Shown piece after piece: positions 1 to 7,546 of a DNA stretch of 64,000 nucleotides; within the stretch, counting starts at the first letter, position 1; each line of letters opens with the position of its first letter. Source of the DNA: a virus; IMG/VR virus record IMGVR_UViG_3300010885_052266, positions 1 through 64,000 of that record; one strand, given 5' to 3'. The notes under the pieces are model-generated. The model ran no database searches. It worked only from the letters and a program-made list of their open reading frames with translations, and was not told the DNA's origin. Made by a program: the position numbers and the translations under genes.

Positions 1-92
1 GGAGCCGGCTCCCAGTGATTCCCGCAAATCAGGCGGCACGGGATGGCTACGTCACATTTCTGTGTCCCGTCAAATACATTATCATGTTCGGG

Positions 93-1787
93 TTAGCGGG
101 CGTTCTTCCCGAGAAGGGCCGCCGCGATGGCCGCGATGGCCTCGATGTTGGACGGCATGCCTTCGGCAGGGGCAGGGGATTGCTCGCCAGCCTCGGCGGC
201 GCGCCTGGCCTTCTCCTCCGCGACTCTCTCCTGCTCGACCTGATACGGGCTTTTCAGCGTCCCGACCTCTACCCCCTTCTCCCTGAGCTGCGCCTCATAG
301 AAGCCGGCGATCCCGAACGTGTTGTTGACCAGACGGTCGAACGCCGAACTCGCCGCATCGACCTGGTCGTCGTGCCCGCCGGTCGGGAAGCTGGTCAGTT
401 CGGTCAGGAACGCCTCGTTCCAGTCGCCCTTCTGGATCCACACCATCTTGGCGCCCGCCCGTCCGGCCCATCCCATGGCGCGGGCCAGCTTGTCGCCAGT
501 CACCGGATCGGCATAGATCGAAAACCGGCTCAGGACGACCATAAGGCGTTGGGCCCACATCTTGCCTGCCGCACCCGGGTCCTGCGGTATCTGGATCGGC
601 ACCTGCGTCCCGTCCGCCTCGGCGCGTCGCAGCATGCGGTTCTCGACCTCGTGCGGCTCTTCCCGGAACCGCTCGGCGTGACCGATGATCCAGCGTTGCG
701 CCGATGGTGACCAACCCACCTTGACCGAAGCGGTGTAATCCGGATCGGATTTGATCAGCTTCTTCTCGGACCCGGCGAGGTCCCAGCCGCGAACCCATCG
801 CGTGTCGAACGGCGCCGTCTCGACGACCGGGAACCAGGAGCGTTTGAAGATACCGCCCTCGCGTGGCGAAGGCCTCTGTTGGAGCTGACCGGCTGCTGCG
901 TATATCCCCAGCCTCCCCTTGAGGCGATCCAGCTCCTTGCGAGGGACGTGAGCTGGCCAGAGCAGCTCGCCGGCCTCCTTACGGGGATCACGGAACCAAC
1001 GATGCGGGTGGTCCGGCTCGAATTCCGCCGGCAGGCAGAGATAGGTCCAGTCGTCGGACTCCTTGGACATGACGTGGCCGAGGAGGTCGCGCTCATGCAC
1101 ACGCTGCTGGATCAGGACATAGGCGCCGGTCTTCTGGTCGTTGAGGCGAGACGACATCGCCTCGTCCCACCACTCCAGCACCCTAGTCCGTTTCTTTTCT
1201 GACTCGGCCTCCAATACATTGTGCGGATCGTCAACAACTATGACGTCCGCCCCCTCTCCTGTCAGCATACCAGTAACCGACGTGGATAGTCTAAACCCGC
1301 TCTTGTCGTTGTCAAATCTGATCTTGGTGTTCTGATCCTCGGTCAGATTGTGCGAGTCGCCCCAACGCTTCCGGTACCAATCGCTGGCCAGGATGCGCCG
1401 GCACCGGACCGAGTCCCGGATCGACAGGGCATGGGCATAGGAGGCATAGAGGAACCGCCGCCAAGGGTGTTCAACCCAATCAAAAGCTGGCCACGTAACT
1501 GAAACTGAGACAGATTTCATATGACGAGGCGGCACCGCAATTGCGAGACGTTTTATGTGCCCCGCGCTGACTCCCATGAGATGGTCGCAGATCGCGTCGA
1601 TGTGCCAGTTCGACACGTAGGGCGTGCTGGCACCCTCGATCAGGTGCCAGGATAGAGGGATGAACTGGCTCAGGCCGTCCTGGGCGACGATGTGGCGATC
1701 CAGCTCAACGATAGCTCCGTCCGGATCGGAAAGCGCCCACGCGGAGAACTGGTCGAAGTCTGGGTCCGCGTGGGACGATTCGCTCAT
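93..1787 (-). CDS. terL: Terminase large subunit (TerL), intact
   Basis: This is the phage DNA-packaging motor: an ATPase fused to an RNase H-like nuclease that cuts concatemeric DNA and pumps it into the prohead. Visible motifs are a Walker A-like stretch PPRHMKS at residues 86-92 (lysine 91), a Walker B VIVVDD at 182-187, and a C-terminal nuclease with acidic residues in WDLA (Asp336) and HDDQVDA (Asp473, 474, 477). At 564 residues the length is normal for the family. The ATG overlaps the stop of the preceding tiny ORF as ATGA, indicating translational coupling. It is the last complete gene of the leftward packaging operon; transcription then leaves the window. A degenerate paralog lies upstream at 2330-3478. 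The tail after about residue 510 is Ala/Glu-rich. Confidence 0.93.
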   Translation of the reverse strand: MSESSHADPDFDQFSAWALSDPDGAIVELDRHIVAQDGLSQFIPLSWHLIEGASTPYVSNWHIDAICDHLMGVSAGHIKRLAIAVPPRHMKSVSVSVTWPAFDWVEHPWRRFLYASYAHALSIRDSVRCRRILASDWYRKRWGDSHNLTEDQNTKIRFDNDKSGFRLSTSVTGMLTGEGADVIVVDDPHNVLEAESEKKRTRVLEWWDEAMSSRLNDQKTGAYVLIQQRVHERDLLGHVMSKESDDWTYLCLPAEFEPDHPHRWFRDPRKEAGELLWPAHVPRKELDRLKGRLGIYAAAGQLQQRPSPREGGIFKRSWFPVVETAPFDTRWVRGWDLAGSEKKLIKSDPDYTASVKVGWSPSAQRWIIGHAERFREEPHEVENRMLRRAEADGTQVPIQIPQDPGAAGKMWAQRLMVVLSRFSIYADPVTGDKLARAMGWAGRAGAKMVWIQKGDWNEAFLTELTSFPTGGHDDQVDAASSAFDRLVNNTFGIAGFYEAQLREKGVEVGTLKSPYQVEQERVAEEKARRAAEAGEQSPAPAEGMPSNIEAIAAIAAALLGKNAR

Positions 1788-1861
1788 GTGGTCACGGAGA
1801 TTCCGAAGTATTCGTTCAGTCGGGAGATGGCGTCGACGACTGTCTGTTCGAGGTCAGTCAT
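1784..1861 (-). CDS. Tiny coupled ORF (25 aa) before TerL
   Basis: A 25-residue ORF whose ATG overlaps the end of the zinc-finger gene by 8 nt and whose stop overlaps the TerL start (ATGA), so it fills the gap in the coupled chain exactly. Its C-terminal part, LNEYFGIS, closely resembles LDEYFGIS in the C-terminal extension of the TerL paralog at 2330-3478. It may be a real micro-gene or mainly a coupling device that passes ribosomes to TerL. Nothing suggests a biochemical function. Confidence 0.42.
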   Translation of the reverse strand: MTDLEQTVVDAISRLNEYFGISVTT

Positions 1862-2195
1862 TGGCTTGGCCTCCCTGTTTCCCACAGTCCCGCCGACGCC
1901 TATTATACACCGCCGAGTAAGCTTTAATCTTCGCCTGCCCGCGCTCCGACTCCTTGTATCGTTTCGCTCCTGCCAAAGTAGCTTCACGCACGCGCGGGTC
2001 GCCTAAGCGTATCCGCAAGGTCTCTCGGTTACGCTCCTTTTGCCGCTCGTGTAAAACGGGGTTACTTTTGACGGCGGCGTCCAGTTTCGCCTTGCGCTTC
2101 TTCCGCAGCGAGGCTGAGCATGTCACCGAGCACGTCAGGGCTCGCCCATCGGTTTCGAAGGCCAAGCCGCAGATTATGCACGCCTTCTCAGCCAT
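1854..2195 (-). CDS. Small zinc-finger protein (113 aa)
   Basis: The chosen start (MAEKACIICG) has a strong GGAGG seven bases upstream; the longer reading frame is not needed. The N-terminus carries CIIC followed by CSVTC, a likely four-cysteine zinc site, then a long Arg/Lys-rich helical region that could bind nucleic acid. It overlaps the preceding 51-residue gene by 8 nt and the following 25-residue ORF by 8 nt. Small CxxC proteins are common next to phage terminases, but this one is not a recognised HNH nuclease: no His-Asn-His signature is visible. Confidence 0.72.
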   Translation of the reverse strand: MAEKACIICGLAFETDGRALTCSVTCSASLRKKRKAKLDAAVKSNPVLHERQKERNRETLRIRLGDPRVREATLAGAKRYKESERGQAKIKAYSAVYNRRRRDCGKQGGQAND

Positions 2196-2343
2196 GGCTC
2201 GTATCCTCCATTCTGGCCCTTCCGATCTTGCTGTCCGGCGACGCGAGATCGAAAACCACGAGGCGGCGGTGGGTGGCGCCGTGCTGGTCCAGGTAAGCAA
2301 GGACGCGTCGCTCTATCGGGCGAAGTGCTTCATGTTCCGCCAT
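2188..2343 (-). CDS. Small hypothetical protein, possible HTH (51 aa)
   Basis: Starts with ATG inside the last codons of the TerL paralog (14-nt overlap) and ends 8 nt into the zinc-finger gene. The stretch RPIERRVLAYLDQHGATHRR resembles the helical core of a small winged-helix protein. No good Shine-Dalgarno is visible, so translation probably depends on ribosomes terminating on the TerL paralog, which in turn suggests that paralog is translated to its end. Confidence 0.55.
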   Translation of the reverse strand: MAEHEALRPIERRVLAYLDQHGATHRRLVVFDLASPDSKIGRARMEDTSHG

Positions 2344-3478
2344 GCGACGCCGCGGCCGAGAGAGCGACCCACGCGATATGAGCCAACCGCTGTGGGCAGT
2401 CTTCATTCGGACAGTCCCTGGCGGGTTTGACCCCGTGATCACAGCCTGTCCCATACAGGCTCTCAGAGATTCCGAAGTATTCGTCCAGGCGAGCCAGGCC
2501 GGCGCGCAGGTCTGGCCGGTCCGCCTGGCGCTGAGGCTCAGCGCCGCATGTGCAGACGTCACCCAGATGCTCTCTGATCGCGCAGCCCGCGTGGTGATCG
2601 GGCACGCTCGCTGCCCTTACACCCTGAGGTGGCGAAGGCCTCTGTTGGAGCTGCGCGGCTGATGCTGCAGGCCCGAGAGCAGCCTTGAGAGTGTTGACAT
2701 CCTCCCGCGGGAAACGCTCAGGCCACAGCAGCTCGCCGGCCTCCTTGCGAGGATCCCGTATCCAGCGGTGCGGGTGGTCTGGCTCGAATTCCGCCGGCAG
2801 GCATAGATAGGTCCAGCCATTCGGCTCCTTCGCCATGACGTGCCCAATGAGATCGTCGTGGTGAGAGCGGGTCTGGACCACCACCATGGCGCCGTTCACC
2901 GGGTCAGCGAGGCGAGTGGTCATGACCTCGTCCCACCACTGCATCGCCTGGGTCCGCAGTTTGTCGGACCACACGTTGATGGGGTCGATCAAGGTGTCTC
3001 CGATCAGGAAGTCGCCCGCCTCTCCCGCGAGAGGGCTGCCAACCTCCACCGCTTTGAGAGAGCCTCCCTTGTCGTTCTTGTTCCCGAACGGGCCTGTAAG
3101 AGCGTGAGTATGACCCCAGCAAGCCCGGTATCCGTCGCTCTTCAGAAGCCTGCGGGCTGCCATCGCTGGAACGTAATCACGGTTGGAAGAGTAGGCCCGA
3201 ATGAACCGTCGCTCAGGATGCTTGATCCAGTCGTAGGCAGGCCACGCACCCCGGACCACGCTCGACAGGCCGTGCCGCGCCGGCACTGCAATCGCGAGAC
3301 GCTTGATGTGCCCGGCACTCACGCCGTCCAAGTGGTCGCAGATCGCGTCGATATGCCAAGGCGACAAATAAGATTCGAAAGCGCCAGCGACAAAAGGCCA
3401 GACGTGGGCGATGAACTCCTTCAATCCGTCTTTTGCGACGGTTGCCCGGACCTCCTCGATATACTCGTCCTCGGTCAT
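2330..3478 (-). CDS. TerL-like pseudo-ATPase with replaced C-terminus
   Basis: Residues 20-300 align throughout with the TerL at 93-1787 (shared WHIDAICDHL, SAGHIKRLAIAVP, WTYLCLPAEFEPDHPHRW, RDPRKEAGELLWP, QLQQRPSP), so this is a paralog. The Walker A lysine is gone (PARHGLS, Leu71), the Walker B is eroded (FLIGDT at 157-162), and the RNase H nuclease half is absent. After QLQQRPSP the protein switches to about 90 unrelated residues containing CTC and a LDEYFGIS motif shared with the ORF at 1784-1861. The start has a good AAGGGAAAGAG Shine-Dalgarno. It should not be able to hydrolyse ATP in the canonical way. It may be a decaying duplicate or a regulatory or structural partner of TerL; retention of an open frame and coupling to the next gene favour function. 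Confidence 0.8.
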   Translation of the reverse strand: MTEDEYIEEVRATVAKDGLKEFIAHVWPFVAGAFESYLSPWHIDAICDHLDGVSAGHIKRLAIAVPARHGLSSVVRGAWPAYDWIKHPERRFIRAYSSNRDYVPAMAARRLLKSDGYRACWGHTHALTGPFGNKNDKGGSLKAVEVGSPLAGEAGDFLIGDTLIDPINVWSDKLRTQAMQWWDEVMTTRLADPVNGAMVVVQTRSHHDDLIGHVMAKEPNGWTYLCLPAEFEPDHPHRWIRDPRKEAGELLWPERFPREDVNTLKAALGPAASAAQLQQRPSPPQGVRAASVPDHHAGCAIREHLGDVCTCGAEPQRQADRPDLRAGLARLDEYFGISESLYGTGCDHGVKPARDCPNEDCPQRLAHIAWVALSAAASHGGT

Positions 3479-3569
3479 GCTCTCTTTCCCTTCATCTTGC
3501 GTTGGTGTCGTGCAGAGGAGTCAGCCCCTCCAGCAGTCCCGTCATGGCCAACGCGGCGTCATTCACGCC

Positions 3570-3989
3570 TTAGCGATAGACGTCGTCGATTGGCTTCATC
3601 CGATCCTTTGTGCCCGCCCTCGTCAGCATTGTTAAGCTGACCCGTAACGAGCCGACCAACGGTCTGCCCAGGACGTTTGGGGGAAAAACCTCGACCTGCG
3701 CCAATCCTTCATTGATGATTTTCTCAGTGAGGCGAGCCGTCGTTGCCGCCACTATCCTTGGTATGAGCGCCTCAGAACCGGCACGACTGGACTGCAACAA
3801 GGTCAGGTCGTACGTCGCCGTTTCCGCCATGACGACCGCTTCAAGCCGATTGCATTCCGGACACGGATACTGGCGCCGCGCGACCGTGAGGGAGGCCCTT
3901 GGGTCGTATGCCTTGGCGGTCACCCGTTCGCGGGGATACAGGAAGATAAAGCCCGTGCCACCGCAGATGTCGCAGTCGTCTCGTGCCAT
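3570..3989 (-). CDS. Zinc-ribbon-like hypothetical protein (139 aa)
   Basis: The start is placed at MARDDCDICGG, where the ATG overlaps the stop of the preceding 73-residue gene as ATGA and GAAGG lies upstream. Two cysteine pairs, CDICGGTG near residue 6 and CPEC about 40 residues later, resemble the zinc ribbon of DnaJ-type CxxCxGxG proteins. The rest has no recognisable motif. It sits in the coupled chain between the DUF1643 gene and the TerL paralog. Function unknown. Confidence 0.7.
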   Translation of the reverse strand: MARDDCDICGGTGFIFLYPRERVTAKAYDPRASLTVARRQYPCPECNRLEAVVMAETATYDLTLLQSSRAGSEALIPRIVAATTARLTEKIINEGLAQVEVFPPNVLGRPLVGSLRVSLTMLTRAGTKDRMKPIDDVYR

Positions 3990-4210
3990 CACACCTTCAC
4001 TCCTGCCACGCGGACTTTTCCCGCATCGGTCAACACCACGTTCGCGAAGTCGCGCGTCTCGCCCCACACCAGGCGCACAACTCCCTCGCTCTGCCACACG
4101 GCGATTTGCCTCCACCACAGGCTGCCCGCCGGCACGGATCGCTCGGTCGCAAAGTAGGCGAGCGTCACAGGCTTTCGCTCCGCCAAGGATTGCGGCCTGC
4201 TCCGCCTCAT
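3989..4210 (-). CDS. Hypothetical protein (73 aa)
   Basis: A short protein starting MRRSRPQ, with its ATG overlapping the DUF1643 stop (ATGA) and its own stop overlapping the next gene (ATGA). The longer same-frame reading upstream is only a shadow of the DUF1643 gene. It contains WWRQIAVW and ends in a beta-rich segment. I do not recognise the family. Confidence 0.65.
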   Translation of the reverse strand: MRRSRPQSLAERKPVTLAYFATERSVPAGSLWWRQIAVWQSEGVVRLVWGETRDFANVVLTDAGKVRVAGVKV

Positions 4211-4773
4211 GGCTGAAACGCCACGAACGGGGTGTCGTATCCGATCCTGCTGGAATGCTTGGGCCACCCCGACTTTGTCAGGCCCAGGCAGAGCAACGGG
4301 AATCCCCAGCGGCGCAGCTGGACGAACAGTTCGCGCGCATGCTGCTCCAGCACCGGCGGAACCTGACCTGTCGCCACAATGATCTTCGTAGCCTTGGCGG
4401 CGAAGCTGGCGATAAAGAAGGTGTTTTCGACGTGCTGAACCTCGTCCGCTGCCTCCAGGTCGCCGGGGTTGGTGGCGCGATACGTGCCGACGTTGACCTT
4501 CACATAACGCGTCAGGCCCAGCGTGGTCCTGGTCCAGGTGTATTCCTTGCGCACGGTCAGATCGTCCTCGGTCTCGCTCGCGGCGGATGGGTTCATGCCG
4601 ATCCACAGCGCGAAGGGGAGATCGTCGGGAAGGACCTCGCGATCGCTGTCCCAGACCCGTTCGAGCCACAGAAGATGCTCCTGGCGCTCGCCCGCAAAGC
4701 TGGCCGATCCCCGGACGCCGGGCAGCATGGGCCAAGGCCGCGCGCCGGCCTCGTGTGTCGTGGTTGCGCTCAT
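4207..4773 (-). CDS. DUF1643 family protein
   Basis: This 188-residue protein shows the hallmarks of DUF1643: a central WIGMNPSAASETEDD motif, then a YVKVNVGTYRATNP region, and a late LFVQLRRWGFPLLCLGLTKSGWPKH stretch (shown in part; the key elements are GLTK and GWPKHP-like). The family is common on phages and in restriction-linked loci; its biochemical role is unknown. The start at 4773 has GGACGGAAA upstream. It belongs to the leftward terminase operon. Confidence 0.82.
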   Translation of the reverse strand: MSATTTHEAGARPWPMLPGVRGSASFAGERQEHLLWLERVWDSDREVLPDDLPFALWIGMNPSAASETEDDLTVRKEYTWTRTTLGLTRYVKVNVGTYRATNPGDLEAADEVQHVENTFFIASFAAKATKIIVATGQVPPVLEQHARELFVQLRRWGFPLLCLGLTKSGWPKHSSRIGYDTPFVAFQP

Positions 4774-4791
4774 GGTGACTTTCCGTCCATT

Positions 4792-4866
4792 TTACGCCGC
4801 GTTCATCGCGGCGACTGTTACGCGCTCCAGTTCTTCGAAGACGTAGAGTGTAGTCGAGCTATTCAT
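4792..4866 (-). CDS. Tiny coupled ORF (24 aa)
   Basis: A 24-residue ORF (MNSSTTLYVFEELERV...) with ATGA overlap to the 101-residue gene upstream and GGGGACGGA in front. It ends 18 nt before the DUF1643 start. Positioning supports translation, but the protein is too short to classify. Confidence 0.4.
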   Translation of the reverse strand: MNSSTTLYVFEELERVTVAAMNAA

Positions 4867-5168
4867 GGTGATTCCGTCCCCTGCATCGCGGATAGCTCCA
4901 GGCGGCCCAGCTCGGTGATGTGCCAGCCGCGTATCGTCTCGGTCACCAGCCTGGGGACAAGCCAACCCTCCGCCTCCATGGCGCGCACCGCGGGCCTGAC
5001 GCCCCAGTCCCACAGGCCTATTTCGGTCGAGGCGCTGAGCAGCGCGGCACGCAGCTCGTCGACGTCGAACGACATTGGGTCCAGGTCCGGCGGTGCGGTG
5101 CCGGACGAGCGGGCCGGGCCGCCGAACAGGCCTCCGATGTGGTCGTAGTCTCGGTGCGACCCGCTCAT
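4863..5168 (-). CDS. Hypothetical protein, possible winged helix (101 aa)
   Basis: Both ends overlap neighbours by ATGA. The middle (DELRAALLSASTEIGLWDWG, then VRAMEAEGWLV) and the end (WHITELGRLEL) resemble small winged-helix proteins whose last strand reads TxLGRxxL. No catalytic residues are visible. It probably acts in regulation or is an accessory to packaging, but this is a guess from shape only. Confidence 0.65.
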   Translation of the reverse strand: MSGSHRDYDHIGGLFGGPARSSGTAPPDLDPMSFDVDELRAALLSASTEIGLWDWGVRPAVRAMEAEGWLVPRLVTETIRGWHITELGRLELSAMQGTESP

Positions 5169-5509
5169 GTGGCAGCCTTCGCCACGTCTACCGCGTCGGC
5201 GCGGAGGTCCTCCCAGATTTCCTGGCTGTCAGAGCCTTCAGCTTTGATGCAGACGTGGCCGTTGGTCAGGGTTACGGCCATATGGCGGCGCCTTCTGCCT
5301 TCGCGGATGCTCATGCTGACGACCGTCCAACCCGCGAGGTCTGGATGAGCCCACGGCACATCGCCCGATGCCTCCTTTGCTTCCAATTGTCTGGCGACAT
5401 CGGCGAACTCAGGGGCCGTCGGATCAACATACGGATGTCCGCAAAACTCCCATTTCAGGGCGACCGTCTGATCTTCGACGTACTTATTTACCTCATCTGA
5501 TCTGCTCAT
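5165..5509 (-). CDS. Hypothetical protein (114 aa)
   Basis: Start chosen at MSRSDEVNKYVEDQ, where ATGA overlaps the previous gene; the upstream in-frame extension is a shadow of that gene. The C-terminus ends in ADAVDVAKAAT, almost the same as the last residues of the neighbouring 80-residue protein (ADAVDVAKDAL), and the DNA under it is also nearly identical. Otherwise unrecognised. Confidence 0.65.
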   Translation of the reverse strand: MSRSDEVNKYVEDQTVALKWEFCGHPYVDPTAPEFADVARQLEAKEASGDVPWAHPDLAGWTVVSMSIREGRRRRHMAVTLTNGHVCIKAEGSDSQEIWEDLRADAVDVAKAAT

Positions 5510-5748
5510 AGAGCATCCTTCGCGACGTCTACCGCGTCGGCCTCCAGCTTCGCCGCGCGCATGCCGGCGAGGAATCCTGCCTGCCACGTGAATTTGGCGA
5601 ATTCAGGGATGCCGTGGGCCTCCCCCCACGCGACAAGGTCCGCCGGGCACTCTCGCACTGCCAGCAGGCATGCCCGGAGGCGTGCTGCCATCGCATCCTC
5701 TCGCCTCTGCGCTCTGGCGAGAACGAGGGTCTCTTCCTGGCTGCTCAT
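5506..5748 (-). CDS. Hypothetical protein (80 aa)
   Basis: A helical, Ala-rich protein with the segment FTWQAGFLAGMRAAKLEADA, in which the AGxxAG spacing is typical of small phage proteins that carry aromatic-glycine helices. Both ends are coupled by ATGA overlaps. Its last dozen residues repeat those of the next gene. Confidence 0.65.
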   Translation of the reverse strand: MSSQEETLVLARAQRREDAMAARLRACLLAVRECPADLVAWGEAHGIPEFAKFTWQAGFLAGMRAAKLEADAVDVAKDAL

Positions 5749-6107
5749 CGCTTCCCCGACGTCGCACGGAACGCGTCCAGGTTGGCGATCGAGGCCTTGG
5801 CCTCATCCAGGGCCAGACGCCGCAGCCCCTCCGCTGCACCGCCTGGATGACTGCGCGCGTCCCAGGTCAACGCGTCCCAGGTCAGGCCGACGGCCCACTC
5901 CGGGGCTTTCGGGTTCTGCGTCCACACGGTCCAGATCGTGGCGGCCACGACCTCTGCCTCGGCTTCGAGGCGGTGCGCCGCGATGATCTCCGCCTGACGG
6001 GCATCGTTGACGGACATCTCGCCGGCGCTGATCGCGTCGAGGCGGGATGCTTGGGTGGCCATGCTCATGGTGCCGAGCGCGGCCATGGGGTCACTGGCCA
6101 CGCTCAT
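5745..6107 (-). CDS. Hypothetical protein (120 aa)
   Basis: Start at MSVASDPMAALG, with GGAG about ten bases upstream and ATGA overlap to the 36-residue gene before it. The longer frame to 6365 is not supported. The protein is mostly helical (AGEMSVNDARQAEIIAAHRLEAEAEVVA is one predicted helix, given in outline) and has no recognisable motif. Confidence 0.62.
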   Translation of the reverse strand: MSVASDPMAALGTMSMATQASRLDAISAGEMSVNDARQAEIIAAHRLEAEAEVVAATIWTVWTQNPKAPEWAVGLTWDALTWDARSHPGGAAEGLRRLALDEAKASIANLDAFRATSGKR

Positions 6108-6214
6108 GCCGCCATCGCTCCGGTGAAGTTCGCCTCGGGCGCCGGCCGCACATTCGCCCGCACCACCGCAGCGGCATGGCCTGGACAAACCGAGTTGCCG
6201 ATCCGCCTGATCAT
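6104..6214 (-). CDS. Mini-gene resembling motif X of cytosine methylases (36 aa)
   Basis: A 36-residue ORF starting MIRRIGNSVCPGHAAAVVRA. This matches the C-terminal motif X of C5-cytosine DNA methyltransferases (pattern xRxIGNxVxPxxAxAxxxx) and nothing else of the enzyme: no PCQ or ENV motif lies nearby on either strand. Its ATG overlaps the stop of the 65-residue gene and its stop overlaps the start of the next gene, both as ATGA, so it is in the translated chain. It is probably the remnant of a methylase gene kept in frame. An independent function is possible but unproven. Confidence 0.6.
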   Translation of the reverse strand: MIRRIGNSVCPGHAAAVVRANVRPAPEANFTGAMAA

Positions 6215-6408
6215 TTCTGCACCTTTGTGCCAACGAACCGCCCGTTCGGCGCGCCGCGAGAGGCAAGTTCGCGATCGACGTAAATCGCCACGTCAAGAAT
6301 GGCCTCCCATCGCGCCAACCAATACCGGTCCCGATCCCACACGACTGAGTGCCAGTGTCGCTCAACCCGACAGAACTTCACGCTGAACTTCGCGCCTCGG
6401 TACTGCAT
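6211..6408 (-). CDS. Hypothetical protein (65 aa)
   Basis: Starts one base after the TerS stop and overlaps the next mini-gene by ATGA. It is rich in Trp, Arg and Val (VERHWHSVVWDRDRYWLARW) and looks like a small mixed alpha/beta protein. No known family. Confidence 0.6.
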   Translation of the reverse strand: MQYRGAKFSVKFCRVERHWHSVVWDRDRYWLARWEAILDVAIYVDRELASRGAPNGRFVGTKVQK

Positions 6409-6409
6409 G

Positions 6410-7309
6410 CTACGCCTCCTGGCCGGTCTGCTGGCGTCGCGCGGCTCGGCTGGCCTCGGCCAACAGCTCGCGCATCTTCCAGGCCGATTTCGTGTCGAGA
6501 CTCTTCAGCACCTTCCCCGGACTGCTGGGATCGGCGGCTGGCCCGGTGTTGTTGGTGATGACGACCCCGACCCCGACCTTCGTCTTCTCCGGGGTGGCGA
6601 TCCCCAAGACCTGGCGCTCTAGGCCGATGCCCTTGGACAGGATGTCGCATGCCGCCTTCAGCAGTCCGGCCAGCGTCTCTCGATCCGGATTGACCCCGCA
6701 CAGGTTCATCACAGCCTGCTGCTTGAGTGCGAGGGTCACGCCATCTGTCGTGTTGGCCGGCACTGTCGCGGCCATGATCAGGCGCAGGATGCCAGTGCCG
6801 ACCTGCTGCATCTCGCCGGCACGAGTGAGCTGCGCCCTGATGCGATCGGCATGGATGCCCGCCATCTGCACCACCACGGCGTCGCGCCGGCTTTCGAGGT
6901 CTTCGACGCTGGGCACCATACCCGACCGGCCCACATCCGCGGCCCGGACGTGTTCAGCCTCATCGGAGGCTGGCTCAGGCGCGGGATCAGACTCCGGCAC
7001 CGGGTCATAGATCCTCATCTCTTGGATCGCCTGAACAACTGCCGGATCAGGCTCAGGCTCGGGAGCTGGGGCCTGAGCCTCCTGCTCCCGCCTGATGTCG
7101 GCCACGATTTGCTCGGCGGCTGCCACAGAGATCAGCTCGTCGACCTGCTTCTTCCATCCCTCTTTCGCCTTCCGGCGATTGATCGTCGTTCTGGACGCAA
7201 AGCCGTATTTCTTTTGCAGGCTTGGGACGCCGATGGGCGTCGTCTCGTAGAGGCGCCTGATCTCATCCCAGGGTGGCAATTCGACTTTGCCTTGCAGCGT
7301 CCTAGGCAT
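6410..7309 (-). CDS. terS: Terminase small subunit-like protein
   Basis: A 299-residue protein with an N-terminal helix-turn-helix (WDEIRRLYETTPIGVPSLQK, then TINRRKAKEGWKK) of the kind used by small terminases to recognise packaging sites. A Pro/Glu-rich linker follows at about 80-130, and then a long helical oligomerisation region. It is the first gene of the leftward cluster that ends with TerL, the usual order. The upstream 237 bp have no gene and should carry the promoter. Assignment rests on the HTH, length and position; a general HTH regulator is the alternative. Confidence 0.72.
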   Translation of the reverse strand: MPRTLQGKVELPPWDEIRRLYETTPIGVPSLQKKYGFASRTTINRRKAKEGWKKQVDELISVAAAEQIVADIRREQEAQAPAPEPEPDPAVVQAIQEMRIYDPVPESDPAPEPASDEAEHVRAADVGRSGMVPSVEDLESRRDAVVVQMAGIHADRIRAQLTRAGEMQQVGTGILRLIMAATVPANTTDGVTLALKQQAVMNLCGVNPDRETLAGLLKAACDILSKGIGLERQVLGIATPEKTKVGVGVVITNNTGPAADPSSPGKVLKSLDTKSAWKMRELLAEASRAARRQQTGQEA

Positions 7310-7546
7310 CAGAGCCTCCCAACCGATAGAAAGCGTCTAACACATCCTAATGTAATGAGCTACTGTTTTGTGTCATTGTCACAGCGCCCCCTGGAAGGGA
7401 TGTGTCAGATGGCGATGCGCGAGGCCACGAGACTGCTCACTTATATTCCAATGACTTACCGGGGGAGTTTTCTCTGGCTGACGAGGTGACACAGATGCGC
7501 AGGGGGGCGCGGGCCGGTTAACGTGCCACCCTGTGCCACCCGTGTG
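7310..7546. promoter_or_regulatory. Non-coding control region upstream of TerS
   Basis: No credible gene on either strand. The heptamer TGTGTCA occurs at 7369-7375, 7401-7407 and 7543-7549, and inverted (TGACACA) at 7487-7493. TGCCACC is directly repeated near 7524-7540. The minus strand contains a -10-like TATAAG. I read this as the promoter and operator region of the packaging operon; which boxes are used cannot be told from sequence alone. Confidence 0.45.

Noticed and set aside
15-710. Long plus-strand frames opposite TerL
   Set aside because: High-GC shadow of the TerL gene; Arg/Pro-rich with no motifs and no ribosome site.
7520-7545. A sigma-54 promoter suggested by TGGCAC words
   Set aside because: TGGCAC appears twice on the minus strand, but the required TTGC box at the right distance is missing.
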